A stretch of 46,681 bases of DNA from Dechloromonas sp. Its GTDB lineage: Bacteria; Pseudomonadota; Gammaproteobacteria; Burkholderiales; Rhodocyclaceae. Under the pieces are notes generated by a model. That model had not been told where the DNA came from. It was given only the letters and a program-made list of their open reading frames with translations, and searched no databases. The stretch spans positions 1 through 46,681 of the forward strand of contig JAFLDQ010000006.1 in assembly GCA_017302355.1 (NCBI GenBank). Direction: 5' to 3'. Both the position numbers and the translations under genes were made by a program. Below are positions 1 to 6,160 of this stretch, in pieces; position 1 is the stretch's first letter; each line of letters opens with the position of its first letter.

Positions 1-138
1 CGCGAGATCAAGCGCCGCACCCGCGTCGCTTCGATCTTCCCCAATACCGCGTCCTGTCTCCGGCTCGTCTCCGCACTGCTCGCCGAGTGCGACGAGGAGT
101 GGATGACCGGCAAGGTCTATCTCAACTGGAAAGACTGA
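1..138 (+). mobile_element. IS256-family (mutator-type) transposase, C-terminal fragment
   Basis: The first 45 codons are an open frame that enters from outside the window and stops at TGA 136-138. The residues run REIKRRTRVASIFPN, then a CxxLVSALL helix, then GKVYLNW near the end; this is the usual C-terminus of IS256-family DDE transposases. Transposition would be the role if the gene is complete upstream, which cannot be seen here. The next 186 bp contain no gene; the right terminal repeat of the element should lie there (an AT-rich stretch around 160-190 is a candidate, but its partner is outside the window). It marks the edge of an accessory patch with several toxin-antitoxin genes. Confidence 0.8.
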
Positions 139-262
139 TCCCACTATCCCAATGGAATCGCCACGGATTATTTACAGAAAGAAGGTTGCACAATCTCATC
201 CCAAGCCTCCTTTGAGCTCAAGTGAAACCGGACAGATTACTTGCTCACTACATTTTTTTGGT

Positions 263-292
263 TTGATAGTTGGCCATGTAGATCGATATAAT
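263..292 (+). promoter_or_regulatory. Probable sigma70 promoter of the phd-PIN pair
   Basis: TTGATA (263-268) and a perfect TATAAT (287-292) are separated by 18 bp, in an AT-rich stretch. A strong Shine-Dalgarno, AAGGAAGG at 313-320, precedes the antitoxin start at 325. Confidence 0.6.
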
Positions 293-324
293 CATACTGG
301 TCCAAGCAGATTAAGGAAGGGCAA

Positions 325-621
325 ATGATGATCACGGAAACCAGTGCAGTCGCTTTCAGGCAGAACCTTGGTGAAATGCTCAACCAGGTACAGTATCGGC
401 ATGACAGCGTAGTGATCAACAAGGACGGCAAGCCGGTTGCCGCGCTGGTCGACGCCCGGTTGTTCGAGCGCATCCGCCGCCTGCAGGAACGCTTCGATCG
501 GCTGTGTCAGCGTATCGAGGATGGATTTTCGGACACCCCCGAAGCTGAAGGCCTGAAGGAAATTGATGATGCCGTTGCCCGTGAACGCTCAGCCTATGGA
601 AACGCCTTGACCGGGCGTTGA
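325..621 (+). CDS. Type II antitoxin, Phd/YefM family
   Basis: A 98-residue protein starting ITETSAVAFRQNLGEML and containing KDGKPVAALVDARLFERI, the usual N-terminal DNA-binding/dimerisation fold of Phd/YefM antitoxins. The charged C-terminal helix (about residues 50-98) would be the toxin-binding tail. By family analogy it would neutralise the PIN toxin that begins 7 bp downstream and repress the shared promoter. The first ATG (325) is preceded by AAGGAAGG; a second ATG directly follows. Length is slightly above the 80-90 typical of the family. Assignment to the family is firm; the pairing is inferred from position. Confidence 0.85.
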   Translation: MMITETSAVAFRQNLGEMLNQVQYRHDSVVINKDGKPVAALVDARLFERIRRLQERFDRLCQRIEDGFSDTPEAEGLKEIDDAVARERSAYGNALTGR

Positions 622-628
622 GCATGCA

Positions 629-1060
629 ATGGCAACGCTATGCATCGTGCTCGACACGAACGTCCTGCTTTCCGGCATTGCCTACCCGACCAGCATTCCA
701 GGCAAGATCATGGCCGCTTGGCGCCATGGCTCGGTCGAGGTCATTCTGTCGAGTTTCATCCTCGATGAACTGCGGCGGGTTCTTCCCCGGCTTGCCGGCA
801 GACATGGCCTGACTGCCGCGGAGATCGACGATCTTGTTGACATTCTTTCCATCCAGGCCAATTTGATCGACCCATTCCCGGATCACGAACCTGCCTTGCG
901 TGACATCAACGACCAACCTGTGCTGGGAACATTGCTGGCTGCAAGGCGCTTGACCGGGGCTGACTATCTGGTCACGGGGGACAAGGATTTGCTGACGCTG
1001 GCCGGCAGCTTTCCAATTGTTTCGCCGGCGCAATTCTGGAGCAGGCACGGCAGTCTTTGA
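629..1060 (+). CDS. PIN-domain toxin (COG1569-type), partner of the Phd antitoxin
   Basis: A 143-residue PIN-domain protein. The conserved acidic set is visible: D9 and N11 in LDTNVLLSG, E47 in ILDELRR, D92/D95 before the central helix, and D118/D120 in the TGDKDLL strand. PIN proteins of this type are metal-dependent ribonucleases, usually acting on tRNA or mRNA; the target here is unknown. It starts 7 bp after the phd stop, so the two are co-transcribed. Full length, no frameshift. Immediately after its stop codon the sequence passes into a decayed ispH 3' fragment, so this gene pair was probably placed into, or next to, an old ispH copy. Confidence 0.85.
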   Translation: MATLCIVLDTNVLLSGIAYPTSIPGKIMAAWRHGSVEVILSSFILDELRRVLPRLAGRHGLTAAEIDDLVDILSIQANLIDPFPDHEPALRDINDQPVLGTLLAARRLTGADYLVTGDKDLLTLAGSFPIVSPAQFWSRHGSL

Positions 1061-1097
1061 CGATACCCATCCAGGATTGCACAAAATCGTTGTCACC

Positions 1098-1203
1098 TGC
1101 CCAGCACGGCAAGTTCTTTCGGCAAGGGAAACGAACCCCCCCCTCCTCGACACCCATCACCTGCGATACCGCGGCTCCGGCCAGCAGGCTGATACGGTCG
1201 ACG
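1098..1203 (-). pseudogene. ispH: Remnant of a second ispH, 3' end
   Basis: Read on the minus strand this segment encodes VDRISLLAGAAVSQVMGVEEG and then a short tail, closely matching the C-terminus of the intact IspH encoded at 3608-4564 ([21 protein letters not shown]). By eye most nucleotides match over about 105 bp, with small indels after VEEG that break the frame. No start, no N-terminal part and no stop of its own are present. It is collinear with another remnant at 2232-2415, so both look like pieces of one lost gene copy, separated by inserted toxin-antitoxin genes. Confidence 0.75.
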
Positions 1204-1302
1204 GGCCCTTTTCTGCGTATGCGGTGGGCCTGGCTCACGGATGATCGCCTTGGCAGGATCGCCAGGAATGGGCCACGATGTAGCTCAAAAGGAGGTATGG
1301 CC

Positions 1303-1644
1303 ATGACTACGAATACCGTTGTTCGCGCTCGCATTGACGAGCGCATCAAGGAAGAAGCATCGGCGTTGCTGGCGGCGATGGGCCTTACGGTATCTGATGC
1401 TTTCCGCATCATGCTCACTCGCGTCGCCCGCGAGAAAGCGTTGCCGTTTGAGCCGTTAATCCCGAACGAAACCACCATCGCAGCCATGCGCGAGGCGCGT
1501 GCTGGTAAGCCCAACAGCTTCGACAGCGCCGGGGCGTTGCGCCGGGGCGCCACCATCGCGCACAAGACGCGGCCCCAACGCGAATGCCTCACGACGAAGC
1601 GGAAGGTGCTGCGGATTGAGGGCAATCGCATGCGGGTTGTCTAG
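1303..1644 (+). CDS. RelB/DinJ-family antitoxin with a foreign C-terminal tail
   Basis: The first 78 or so residues (RARIDERIKEEASALLAAMGL, then SDAFRIMLTRVA, then NSFDS) are a normal RelB/DinJ ribbon-helix-helix antitoxin, including the segment that normally ends the family at 80-90 residues. From about nucleotide 1540 the frame continues 34 residues through DNA that, on the opposite strand, is a hipA fragment, so the tail is a by-product of a rearrangement. Start chosen at ATG 1303, 7 nt after GGAGG at 1291-1295; ATG 1297 is too close to that site. No RelE-type toxin gene follows; the partner appears lost. Whether the chimera is still functional cannot be told. Confidence 0.7.
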   Translation: MTTNTVVRARIDERIKEEASALLAAMGLTVSDAFRIMLTRVAREKALPFEPLIPNETTIAAMREARAGKPNSFDSAGALRRGATIAHKTRPQRECLTTKRKVLRIEGNRMRVV

Positions 1645-1830
1645 ATACTGCAACCCATAGGCAAGTTGCCCGCTTTCCCGCAGGTCACTGCGCCACAACT
1701 TCATCAGCGCTGCCGGGGTGGCAAGTTCGTCGCCCGGCAGGAACAGGCCAGCGTAGAGAAGGCTTTCAGAAGTTCCGTTCATCGTCACGTATTCCCGGCG
1801 CGACAGGGCGGGCACGTTGCCGCCGACCAT
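1540..1830 (-). pseudogene. hipA: hipA toxin gene, N-terminal fragment only
   Basis: The minus-strand frame from about 1830 encodes a start like that of HipA kinases, with MNGTSESLLYAGLF, LAYGLQYLDNPHAIALNPQ and LPLRREAFALGPRL. This is the Couple_hipA N-terminal subdomain. After about 95 residues it runs into the end of the dinJ-like gene and loses similarity. The kinase core with its catalytic residues is absent, so HipA activity (phosphorylation of glutamyl-tRNA synthetase in E. coli) is not expected. The gene overlaps the 3' part of hipB, as in intact hipBA operons. The exact start is uncertain. Confidence 0.65.
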
Positions 1831-2110
1831 GGCCCAGCATGGCCATGTCGAGAGGGCAAACCCCATCCATGCCCTTCAAGGCGCCCAACAACCAGAGCGC
1901 GTGCGCGAGCAGCCCCAGACTTACCGTCGGCCGACCTGCTTCGAGATTGCGATAGGTGGTAGGCGAACACAGTAGCCGCTCCGCTGCCTGCCCCAAGGTC
2001 AGGTTGTCGGCCAGCCGTCGGGCACGCAGGCGCTGCCCAAGCAGCCTCAATGCCTCGGCAGGTTCTGGCGGAAGCGCGACCAAACTATTTGAGGAGCGCG
2101 GCATAGGCAA
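1766..2110 (-). CDS. hipB: HipB-like XRE-family transcriptional regulator
   Basis: A 114-residue protein with an XRE helix-turn-helix at about residues 22-75 (LGQRLRARRLADNLTLGQAA, then CSPTTYRNLEAGRPTVSLGLL). Position directly upstream of, and overlapping, the hipA fragment makes it the antitoxin/repressor of a HipBA pair. Its own gene looks complete, though the last 15 residues, past MAMLGHGRRQRAR, may be a read-through extension. In intact systems HipB autorepresses and holds HipA; here it is left without a working toxin. The upstream 2111-2200 region is AT-rich, with a GCCATT direct repeat that could be its operator. Confidence 0.75.
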   Translation of the reverse strand: MPMPRSSNSLVALPPEPAEALRLLGQRLRARRLADNLTLGQAAERLLCSPTTYRNLEAGRPTVSLGLLAHALWLLGALKGMDGVCPLDMAMLGHGRRQRARPVAPGIRDDERNF

Positions 2111-2231
2111 TAGACCAGTCGATATAAATCACAATGGCCAGTTTAATGGCTATTTGTTGGTTTGAATAGCTTACCGGTGAGACAAGACGGTCCGTTGAAG
2201 AATCCAGGACATGCACACCAAAAGGGCGTTT

Positions 2232-2415
2232 CTTCATCATCGTGCTCTTGGTGACGAAGGGAAGTGCACCCGGAGCATGGACCCTGGGACTCCTGACATC
2301 TTCGGGGTTTCGACAAGGTACATGCCATCGCGGCTCAGCGTCATCGTGCCGTCGACTTCCGGACGCCACTTGTGGCCGATCATGACGACTTGCCTCCCCT
2401 GGCTGCAGACCCTCT
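2232..2415 (-). pseudogene. ispH: Remnant of a second ispH, middle part
   Basis: On the minus strand this encodes VVMIGHKWRPEVDGTM and [11 protein letters not shown], then after a frameshift LPFVTKSTM; these match residues about 116-166 of the intact IspH ([36 protein letters not shown]). The histidine of the HPE motif, a substrate contact, is replaced by arginine, and the frame is broken, so this is not a coding gene. The ATPase gene starts about 55 bp beyond its upstream end. The stretch between hipB and the ATPase (2111-2469) holds nothing else recognisable. Confidence 0.75.
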
Positions 2416-2469
2416 CCGGAAACCTGCAAAACATTGCAAAGATGGCAATCCAATTCCATAATTGCAGCC

Positions 2470-3642
2470 ATGATTACCCGAACCCTTACACCAAGGCTAC
2501 TTGAGACATTGGCCTATTCGCCCGCTACCGGCCTGCTGGGTCCGCGTCAGGCAGGGAAAACGACGCTGGCACTGGAGGGCGCGAAGGCAAGCGGCTTGCC
2601 ATTCATCTATCTTGACCTTGAATCCGAGCAGGATCGCGCCAAGCTGGAGCAGGCTGAACTCTACCTTGGCGACCATCTCGACAAGCTGGTCATTCTGGAT
2701 GAGGTGCATCGTGCTCCCGGGTTATTTCCGACGCTGCGCGGTCTGATTGATCGCAATCGCAGAGCAGGCCGCCGGTCAGGGCAATACCTGCTGCTCGGTT
2801 CGGCATCTCTGGAATTGCTCAAACAATCGGGCGAGACCTTGGCGGGACGAATCGCCTACCTTGAACTGGCGCCCTTCAGTCTGTTGGAGGCACATCAATA
2901 CGGTGCCGACAATCTATGGGTTCGCGGCGGATTTCCCGAGAGTCAGATCGCGCCAAATGATGCAGGCAGCCTGCGCTGGCGGCAAGACTTCATCCGCACT
3001 TATCTGGAGCGGGACATTCCTCAGTTCGGCCCGCGCATTGCCGCCGAAACGCTTCGCCGTTTCTGGATCATGCTCGCCCATCATCAAGGCGGCATTCTCA
3101 ATACCGCCCAGTTCGCGCGGAATCTTGGCGTCGATGCCAAGACGGCAGCGGCCTACCTTGATCTGCTGGTCGATCTGCTGCTGGTTCGCCGGCTGCCCAC
3201 GTGGCATGCAAATCTTGGCAAGCGACTGGTCAAGTCGCCGAAAGTCTATGTCCGCGACACGGGCCTGGTGCATGCGCTGCTTGCCATTCCGGACAAGGAA
3301 AGTCTGCTTGCCCACCCGGTCGTCGGGCCTAGCTGGGAGGGATTCGTTGTCGAAAACCTGCTCAACTGCGCACCCGAAGGAGTTCATGGCCACTTTTACC
3401 GCAGCAGCAGCGGGGCGGAAATCGATCTCCTCCTGGAGTGGCCCAACGGTGATCTGTGGGCCATCGAAATCAAGCGCAGCCTGTCACCCAAGGTGGAACG
3501 CGGCTTCCATAGCGCCTGCACGGACTTGAAACCGGCACGCAAACTGCTGATCTACCCCGGCCAGGAAACCTGGCGGGTCGCCGAGGACATCGAAGCGATG
3601 TCCCCACTCACTGCTGCGGCGGAAGTCGCCGATACCCGTTGA
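2470..3642 (+). CDS. AAA-type ATPase with DUF4143 and nuclease-like C-terminus
   Basis: A 390-residue protein with Walker [10 protein letters not shown] at 24-32, Walker B LVILDE at 73-78 and a sensor-like [11 protein letters not shown] strand. Residues about 165-335 fit the DUF4143 region, with a winged-helix-like segment around [20 protein letters not shown]. The C-terminal [10 protein letters not shown] and AIEIKRS resembles the D-(E/Q)xK core of restriction-like nucleases. Such ATPases are common in accessory regions and their function is unknown. ATG 2470 was chosen because homology to the family begins at MITRTL. The final 12 codons (3608-3642) are antisense to the last codons of ispH, so the genes overlap tail to tail. 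Confidence 0.85.
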   Translation: MITRTLTPRLLETLAYSPATGLLGPRQAGKTTLALEGAKASGLPFIYLDLESEQDRAKLEQAELYLGDHLDKLVILDEVHRAPGLFPTLRGLIDRNRRAGRRSGQYLLLGSASLELLKQSGETLAGRIAYLELAPFSLLEAHQYGADNLWVRGGFPESQIAPNDAGSLRWRQDFIRTYLERDIPQFGPRIAAETLRRFWIMLAHHQGGILNTAQFARNLGVDAKTAAAYLDLLVDLLLVRRLPTWHANLGKRLVKSPKVYVRDTGLVHALLAIPDKESLLAHPVVGPSWEGFVVENLLNCAPEGVHGHFYRSSSGAEIDLLLEWPNGDLWAIEIKRSLSPKVERGFHSACTDLKPARKLLIYPGQETWRVAEDIEAMSPLTAAAEVADTR

Positions 3643-4564
3643 GCGCCGTCAGCTCCTTCGGCAACGGGAACGAAACGCCCTCCTCGACACCGATCGCCTG
3701 CGATACCACTGCCCCGGTCAGCCGGCTGATGCGGTCGACGACCCGCCGGACCAGGATTTCCGGGGCCGAGGCGCCGGCGGTGACGCCGATCTTCTGCCTG
3801 CCGGCCAGCCATTCCGGATCGATCTCGTCCGGCCCGTCGATCAGGTGGCCGGCGATGCCGCGGGCAATCGCCACTTCCTTCAGGCGCCGTGAGTTGGAAC
3901 TGTTCGGGCTGCCGACGACGATGACCAGGTCGCACTGTTCGGCCAGCGCCTTGACGGCGTCCTGGCGGTTCTGCGTCGCGTAGCAGATGTCGTCCTTCTT
4001 CGGACCCTGAATATCGGGGAACTGCTCCTTGAGGGCGGCGATGACGACCGAGGCATCGTCGACGGACAGCGTGGTCTGGGTGACGAAGGAGAGTCGGTCC
4101 GGGGCGCCGACCACGAGGCTTCTGGCGTCTTCCGGCGTTTCGACGAGGTACATGCCATCGCCGCTCTGCCCCATGGTTCCCTCGACTTCGGGGTGCCCCT
4201 TGTGGCCGATCATCACCACTTCCCGCGCCTGGTTGCGCATCTTGCCGACTTCGACATGCACCTTGGTGACCAGCGGACAGGTGGCGTCGAAGACCTTGAG
4301 GCCACGCGCCTCGGCTTCGTCGCGCACCGCCTTCGAGACCCCGTGGGCGCTGAAGATCACCGTGCTGCCGGCGGGCGCCTCGGCCAGTTCCTCGATGAAC
4401 ACCGCCCCCTTGCCGCGCAGGTCGTCGCAGACGAACTTGTTGTGCACGACTTCGTGCCGGACGTAGATCGGCGCGCCGAATTTTTCCAGGGCGCGCTCGA
4501 CGATGGCGATGGCGCGTTCGACGCCGGCGCAGAAGCCGCGGGGGTTGGCGAGGAGAATTTGCAT
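3608..4564 (-). CDS. ispH: 4-hydroxy-3-methylbut-2-enyl diphosphate reductase
   Basis: IspH (LytB) makes IPP and DMAPP from HMBPP in the last step of the non-mevalonate isoprenoid pathway, using a [4Fe-4S] cluster. The 318-residue product has all three cluster cysteines (C12 in GFCAGV, C96 in [10 protein letters not shown]194 in DDICYATQ), the substrate histidines H41, H74 and H124, and catalytic E126 in HPEVEGT. The start ATG shares one base with the fkpB stop (TAATG), the usual fkpB-ispH coupling. It closes the ileS-lspA-fkpB-ispH cluster. Its 3' end overlaps the convergent ATPase gene, and two decayed ispH pieces lie 1-2.5 kb beyond. This copy is intact. Confidence 0.97.
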   Translation of the reverse strand: MQILLANPRGFCAGVERAIAIVERALEKFGAPIYVRHEVVHNKFVCDDLRGKGAVFIEELAEAPAGSTVIFSAHGVSKAVRDEAEARGLKVFDATCPLVTKVHVEVGKMRNQAREVVMIGHKGHPEVEGTMGQSGDGMYLVETPEDARSLVVGAPDRLSFVTQTTLSVDDASVVIAALKEQFPDIQGPKKDDICYATQNRQDAVKALAEQCDLVIVVGSPNSSNSRRLKEVAIARGIAGHLIDGPDEIDPEWLAGRQKIGVTAGASAPEILVRRVVDRISRLTGAVVSQAIGVEEGVSFPLPKELTALNGYRRLPPQQ

Positions 4565-4995
4565 TACATGATCCCGATGATTTCCACCTCGAAGCGGATC
4601 GTCTTGCCGGCCAGCGGGTGGTTGAAGTCGAAGAGCGCGTGCGTGGCGTCCAGTTCGCGCAGGAATCCGGCGAAGGCGCCGCCGCTCGGCGCGGTGAATT
4701 CGACGACCGAGTTCTCCTTGAGTTCCATGTCGGCGGGCAGGCTCCCGCGGGCGAGGCGCTCGACGAGGCGCGGGTTGTACTGGCCGAAGGCTTCTTCCGG
4801 TTCCAGTTCGAAAACGAAGCGTTCGTGCGCCGGCAGGCCGATCAGCACCGATTCCAAGGGGTCGGCGAGCTGGCCGCTGCCCATCTGCAGCGTCGCCGGA
4901 CTCATGTCGAAGGTGGACAGGAACTCCTCGCCGTCGACCGCGGTGATGCGGTAATGCAGGGTCAGGTAGCTGTCGGAACGGACGGTTGCGCTCAT
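4564..4995 (-). CDS. fkpB: FKBP-type peptidyl-prolyl isomerase, SlpA/FkpB type
   Basis: A 143-residue SlpA-type FKBP: an N-terminal strand with [10 protein letters not shown], then [21 protein letters not shown], the insert-in-flap region with [15 protein letters not shown], and the closing strand [17 protein letters not shown]. The family combines prolyl isomerase and chaperone activity in the cytosol. The start ATG at 4995 overlaps the lspA stop (ATGA), and the stop overlaps the ispH start, so translation is coupled on both sides. Length is typical of the family. Confidence 0.93.
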   Translation of the reverse strand: MSATVRSDSYLTLHYRITAVDGEEFLSTFDMSPATLQMGSGQLADPLESVLIGLPAHERFVFELEPEEAFGQYNPRLVERLARGSLPADMELKENSVVEFTAPSGGAFAGFLRELDATHALFDFNHPLAGKTIRFEVEIIGIM

Positions 4996-5480
4996 CGCGG
5001 AGCCTCTTTCTTGCCGGTTGCGGTCAACGTCGAAAAAACCAGCAAAATCGCGCCGAGCGTGATGGCCGAATCGGCGACGTTGAACGCCGGCCAGTAGTAG
5101 CCGGCGGCATGCCATTGAACGAAATCGACGACGGCGCCGAAGCGCACGCGGTCGATGACGTTGCCGAGCGCGCCGCCCATGACCAGCGCCAGGGCGAGCG
5201 AGAGGAGCTTCTGCTCGGGGTGGCGGCGCAATTCCAGCGCGATCCAGCCGGAAACCGCCAGCGCCAGCACGGTGAACAGCCAGCGCTGCCAGCCCGGCTG
5301 ATCGGCCAGGAAACTGAACGCTGCGCCGGGGTTGAAGGTCAGCACCCAGTTCCAGAACGGCGCAACGTAGATCGTTTCGCCGAACCGGATGTTCTCCAGC
5401 ACCACCCACTTGGTCAGTTGGTCAAGGATGACGACCAGCCCGGCGAGACCGAACCAGGGCTTGCTGCTGGCCGTGCTCAT
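4992..5480 (-). CDS. lspA: Lipoprotein signal peptidase (signal peptidase II)
   Basis: A 162-residue inner-membrane aspartyl protease that cleaves the signal peptide of prolipoproteins after lipid attachment. Four hydrophobic segments are visible, and the catalytic aspartates fall at D119 in AVVDFVQW and D137 in [15 protein letters not shown] and [10 protein letters not shown] are further family motifs. In related genomes lspA directly follows ileS; here a VapBC-like pair is interposed, and the lspA start ATG overlaps the vapC stop (ATGA at 5477-5480). Translation of this essential gene is therefore probably coupled to a toxin gene. Confidence 0.96.
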   Translation of the reverse strand: MSTASSKPWFGLAGLVVILDQLTKWVVLENIRFGETIYVAPFWNWVLTFNPGAAFSFLADQPGWQRWLFTVLALAVSGWIALELRRHPEQKLLSLALALVMGGALGNVIDRVRFGAVVDFVQWHAAGYYWPAFNVADSAITLGAILLVFSTLTATGKKEAPR

Positions 5481-5881
5481 GCTTCCCAGTCTTCGCTCAA
5501 TAGGCCGGGCACGCGGGAGAATTCGGCGGTATTGTGGGTGACGAGAATGGCGCCGTGCGCCAGCGCCGTGGCGGCGATCAACAGGTCGTTGGGGCCGATG
5601 ATCTGGCCCTTCGCGGTGAATTCTGCCCGAATCAAGGCATGCCGGTAAGCAGCTTCATCGTCAAAGGGTAGGCTTTGAAAACCCGCCAAAAAAGAATTGG
5701 TTCGCTCAAGGTTTTGAGTTCGCCGCTGGCTGCGAAAGGCGCCAAACAGCAACTCCGCCCGAACGACAGCGCACAACACGGCCCCCCCCATGGCTTGTGG
5801 ACGCGAGATCGCCCGCGACTCAAAATCCGGCTTCCCGCCACGCATCCAGGTAATGCATGCGTTCGTATCCAGCAACAACAT
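5477..5881 (-). CDS. vapC: PIN-domain toxin, VapC type
   Basis: A 134-residue PIN-domain protein with D5 and N7 in LLLDTNACITW, E43 in VVRAELLFGAF, D99 in IGPNDLLIAATAL and the ILVTHNTAEFSRV strand. These fit VapC ribonucleases (for example those cutting initiator tRNA), although the target here is unknown. The start overlaps the antitoxin stop (TGATG at 5881), and its own stop overlaps the lspA start. The pair splits the otherwise conserved ileS-lspA junction. It is full length with all active-site acids, so it should be active when released. Confidence 0.88.
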   Translation of the reverse strand: MLLLDTNACITWMRGGKPDFESRAISRPQAMGGAVLCAVVRAELLFGAFRSQRRTQNLERTNSFLAGFQSLPFDDEAAYRHALIRAEFTAKGQIIGPNDLLIAATALAHGAILVTHNTAEFSRVPGLLSEDWEA

Positions 5882-6120
5882 CAGTCGTCGAAACTCTTGC
5901 GGATTTCGTACTCACCTTGTGGAAAGCGATCCGGAAAGTCCGGGATCGAACCCATGGTGCTCTTGACGAAAGCCTCCCACGATTCCCTGGATTCGCTCTG
6001 CGTCGTTTCTTCGCCCACCGGCAAAACGATCACCTCGGCTTTCGTCAAATGCCAGTCCGCCGGCAAATCGACAGTAAGCGTGGGGCCGGAAACATCGACA
6101 ATCTTTCTAAGTGCCTGCAT
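5881..6120 (-). CDS. vapB: VapB-like antitoxin
   Basis: A 79-residue protein (MQALRKIVDVSG, LTVDLPADWHLTKAEVIVLPV, then an acidic, proline-containing tail ending EIRKSFDD). The N-terminal strands with the LPADW turn resemble swapped-hairpin or VapB-like DNA-binding antitoxins, and the acidic tail would bind the toxin. Start chosen at ATG 6120 because GGAG lies 6 nt upstream; a TTG at 6132 would add four residues. It begins about 40 bp after the ileS stop, so it may use read-through from ileS as well as its own promoter. Family assignment is moderate; the pairing with vapC is clear from the overlap. Confidence 0.7.
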   Translation of the reverse strand: MQALRKIVDVSGPTLTVDLPADWHLTKAEVIVLPVGEETTQSESRESWEAFVKSTMGSIPDFPDRFPQGEYEIRKSFDD

Positions 6121-6160
6121 CGTAATCTCCAATTTTCAGCCGGATCCCATCTTACACCGC

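Noticed and set aside
1057..1302. N-terminal extension of the dinJ-like gene
   Set aside because: The frame stays open upstream of 1303 but that DNA is the ispH remnant in antisense; a strong ribosome site supports the start at 1303.
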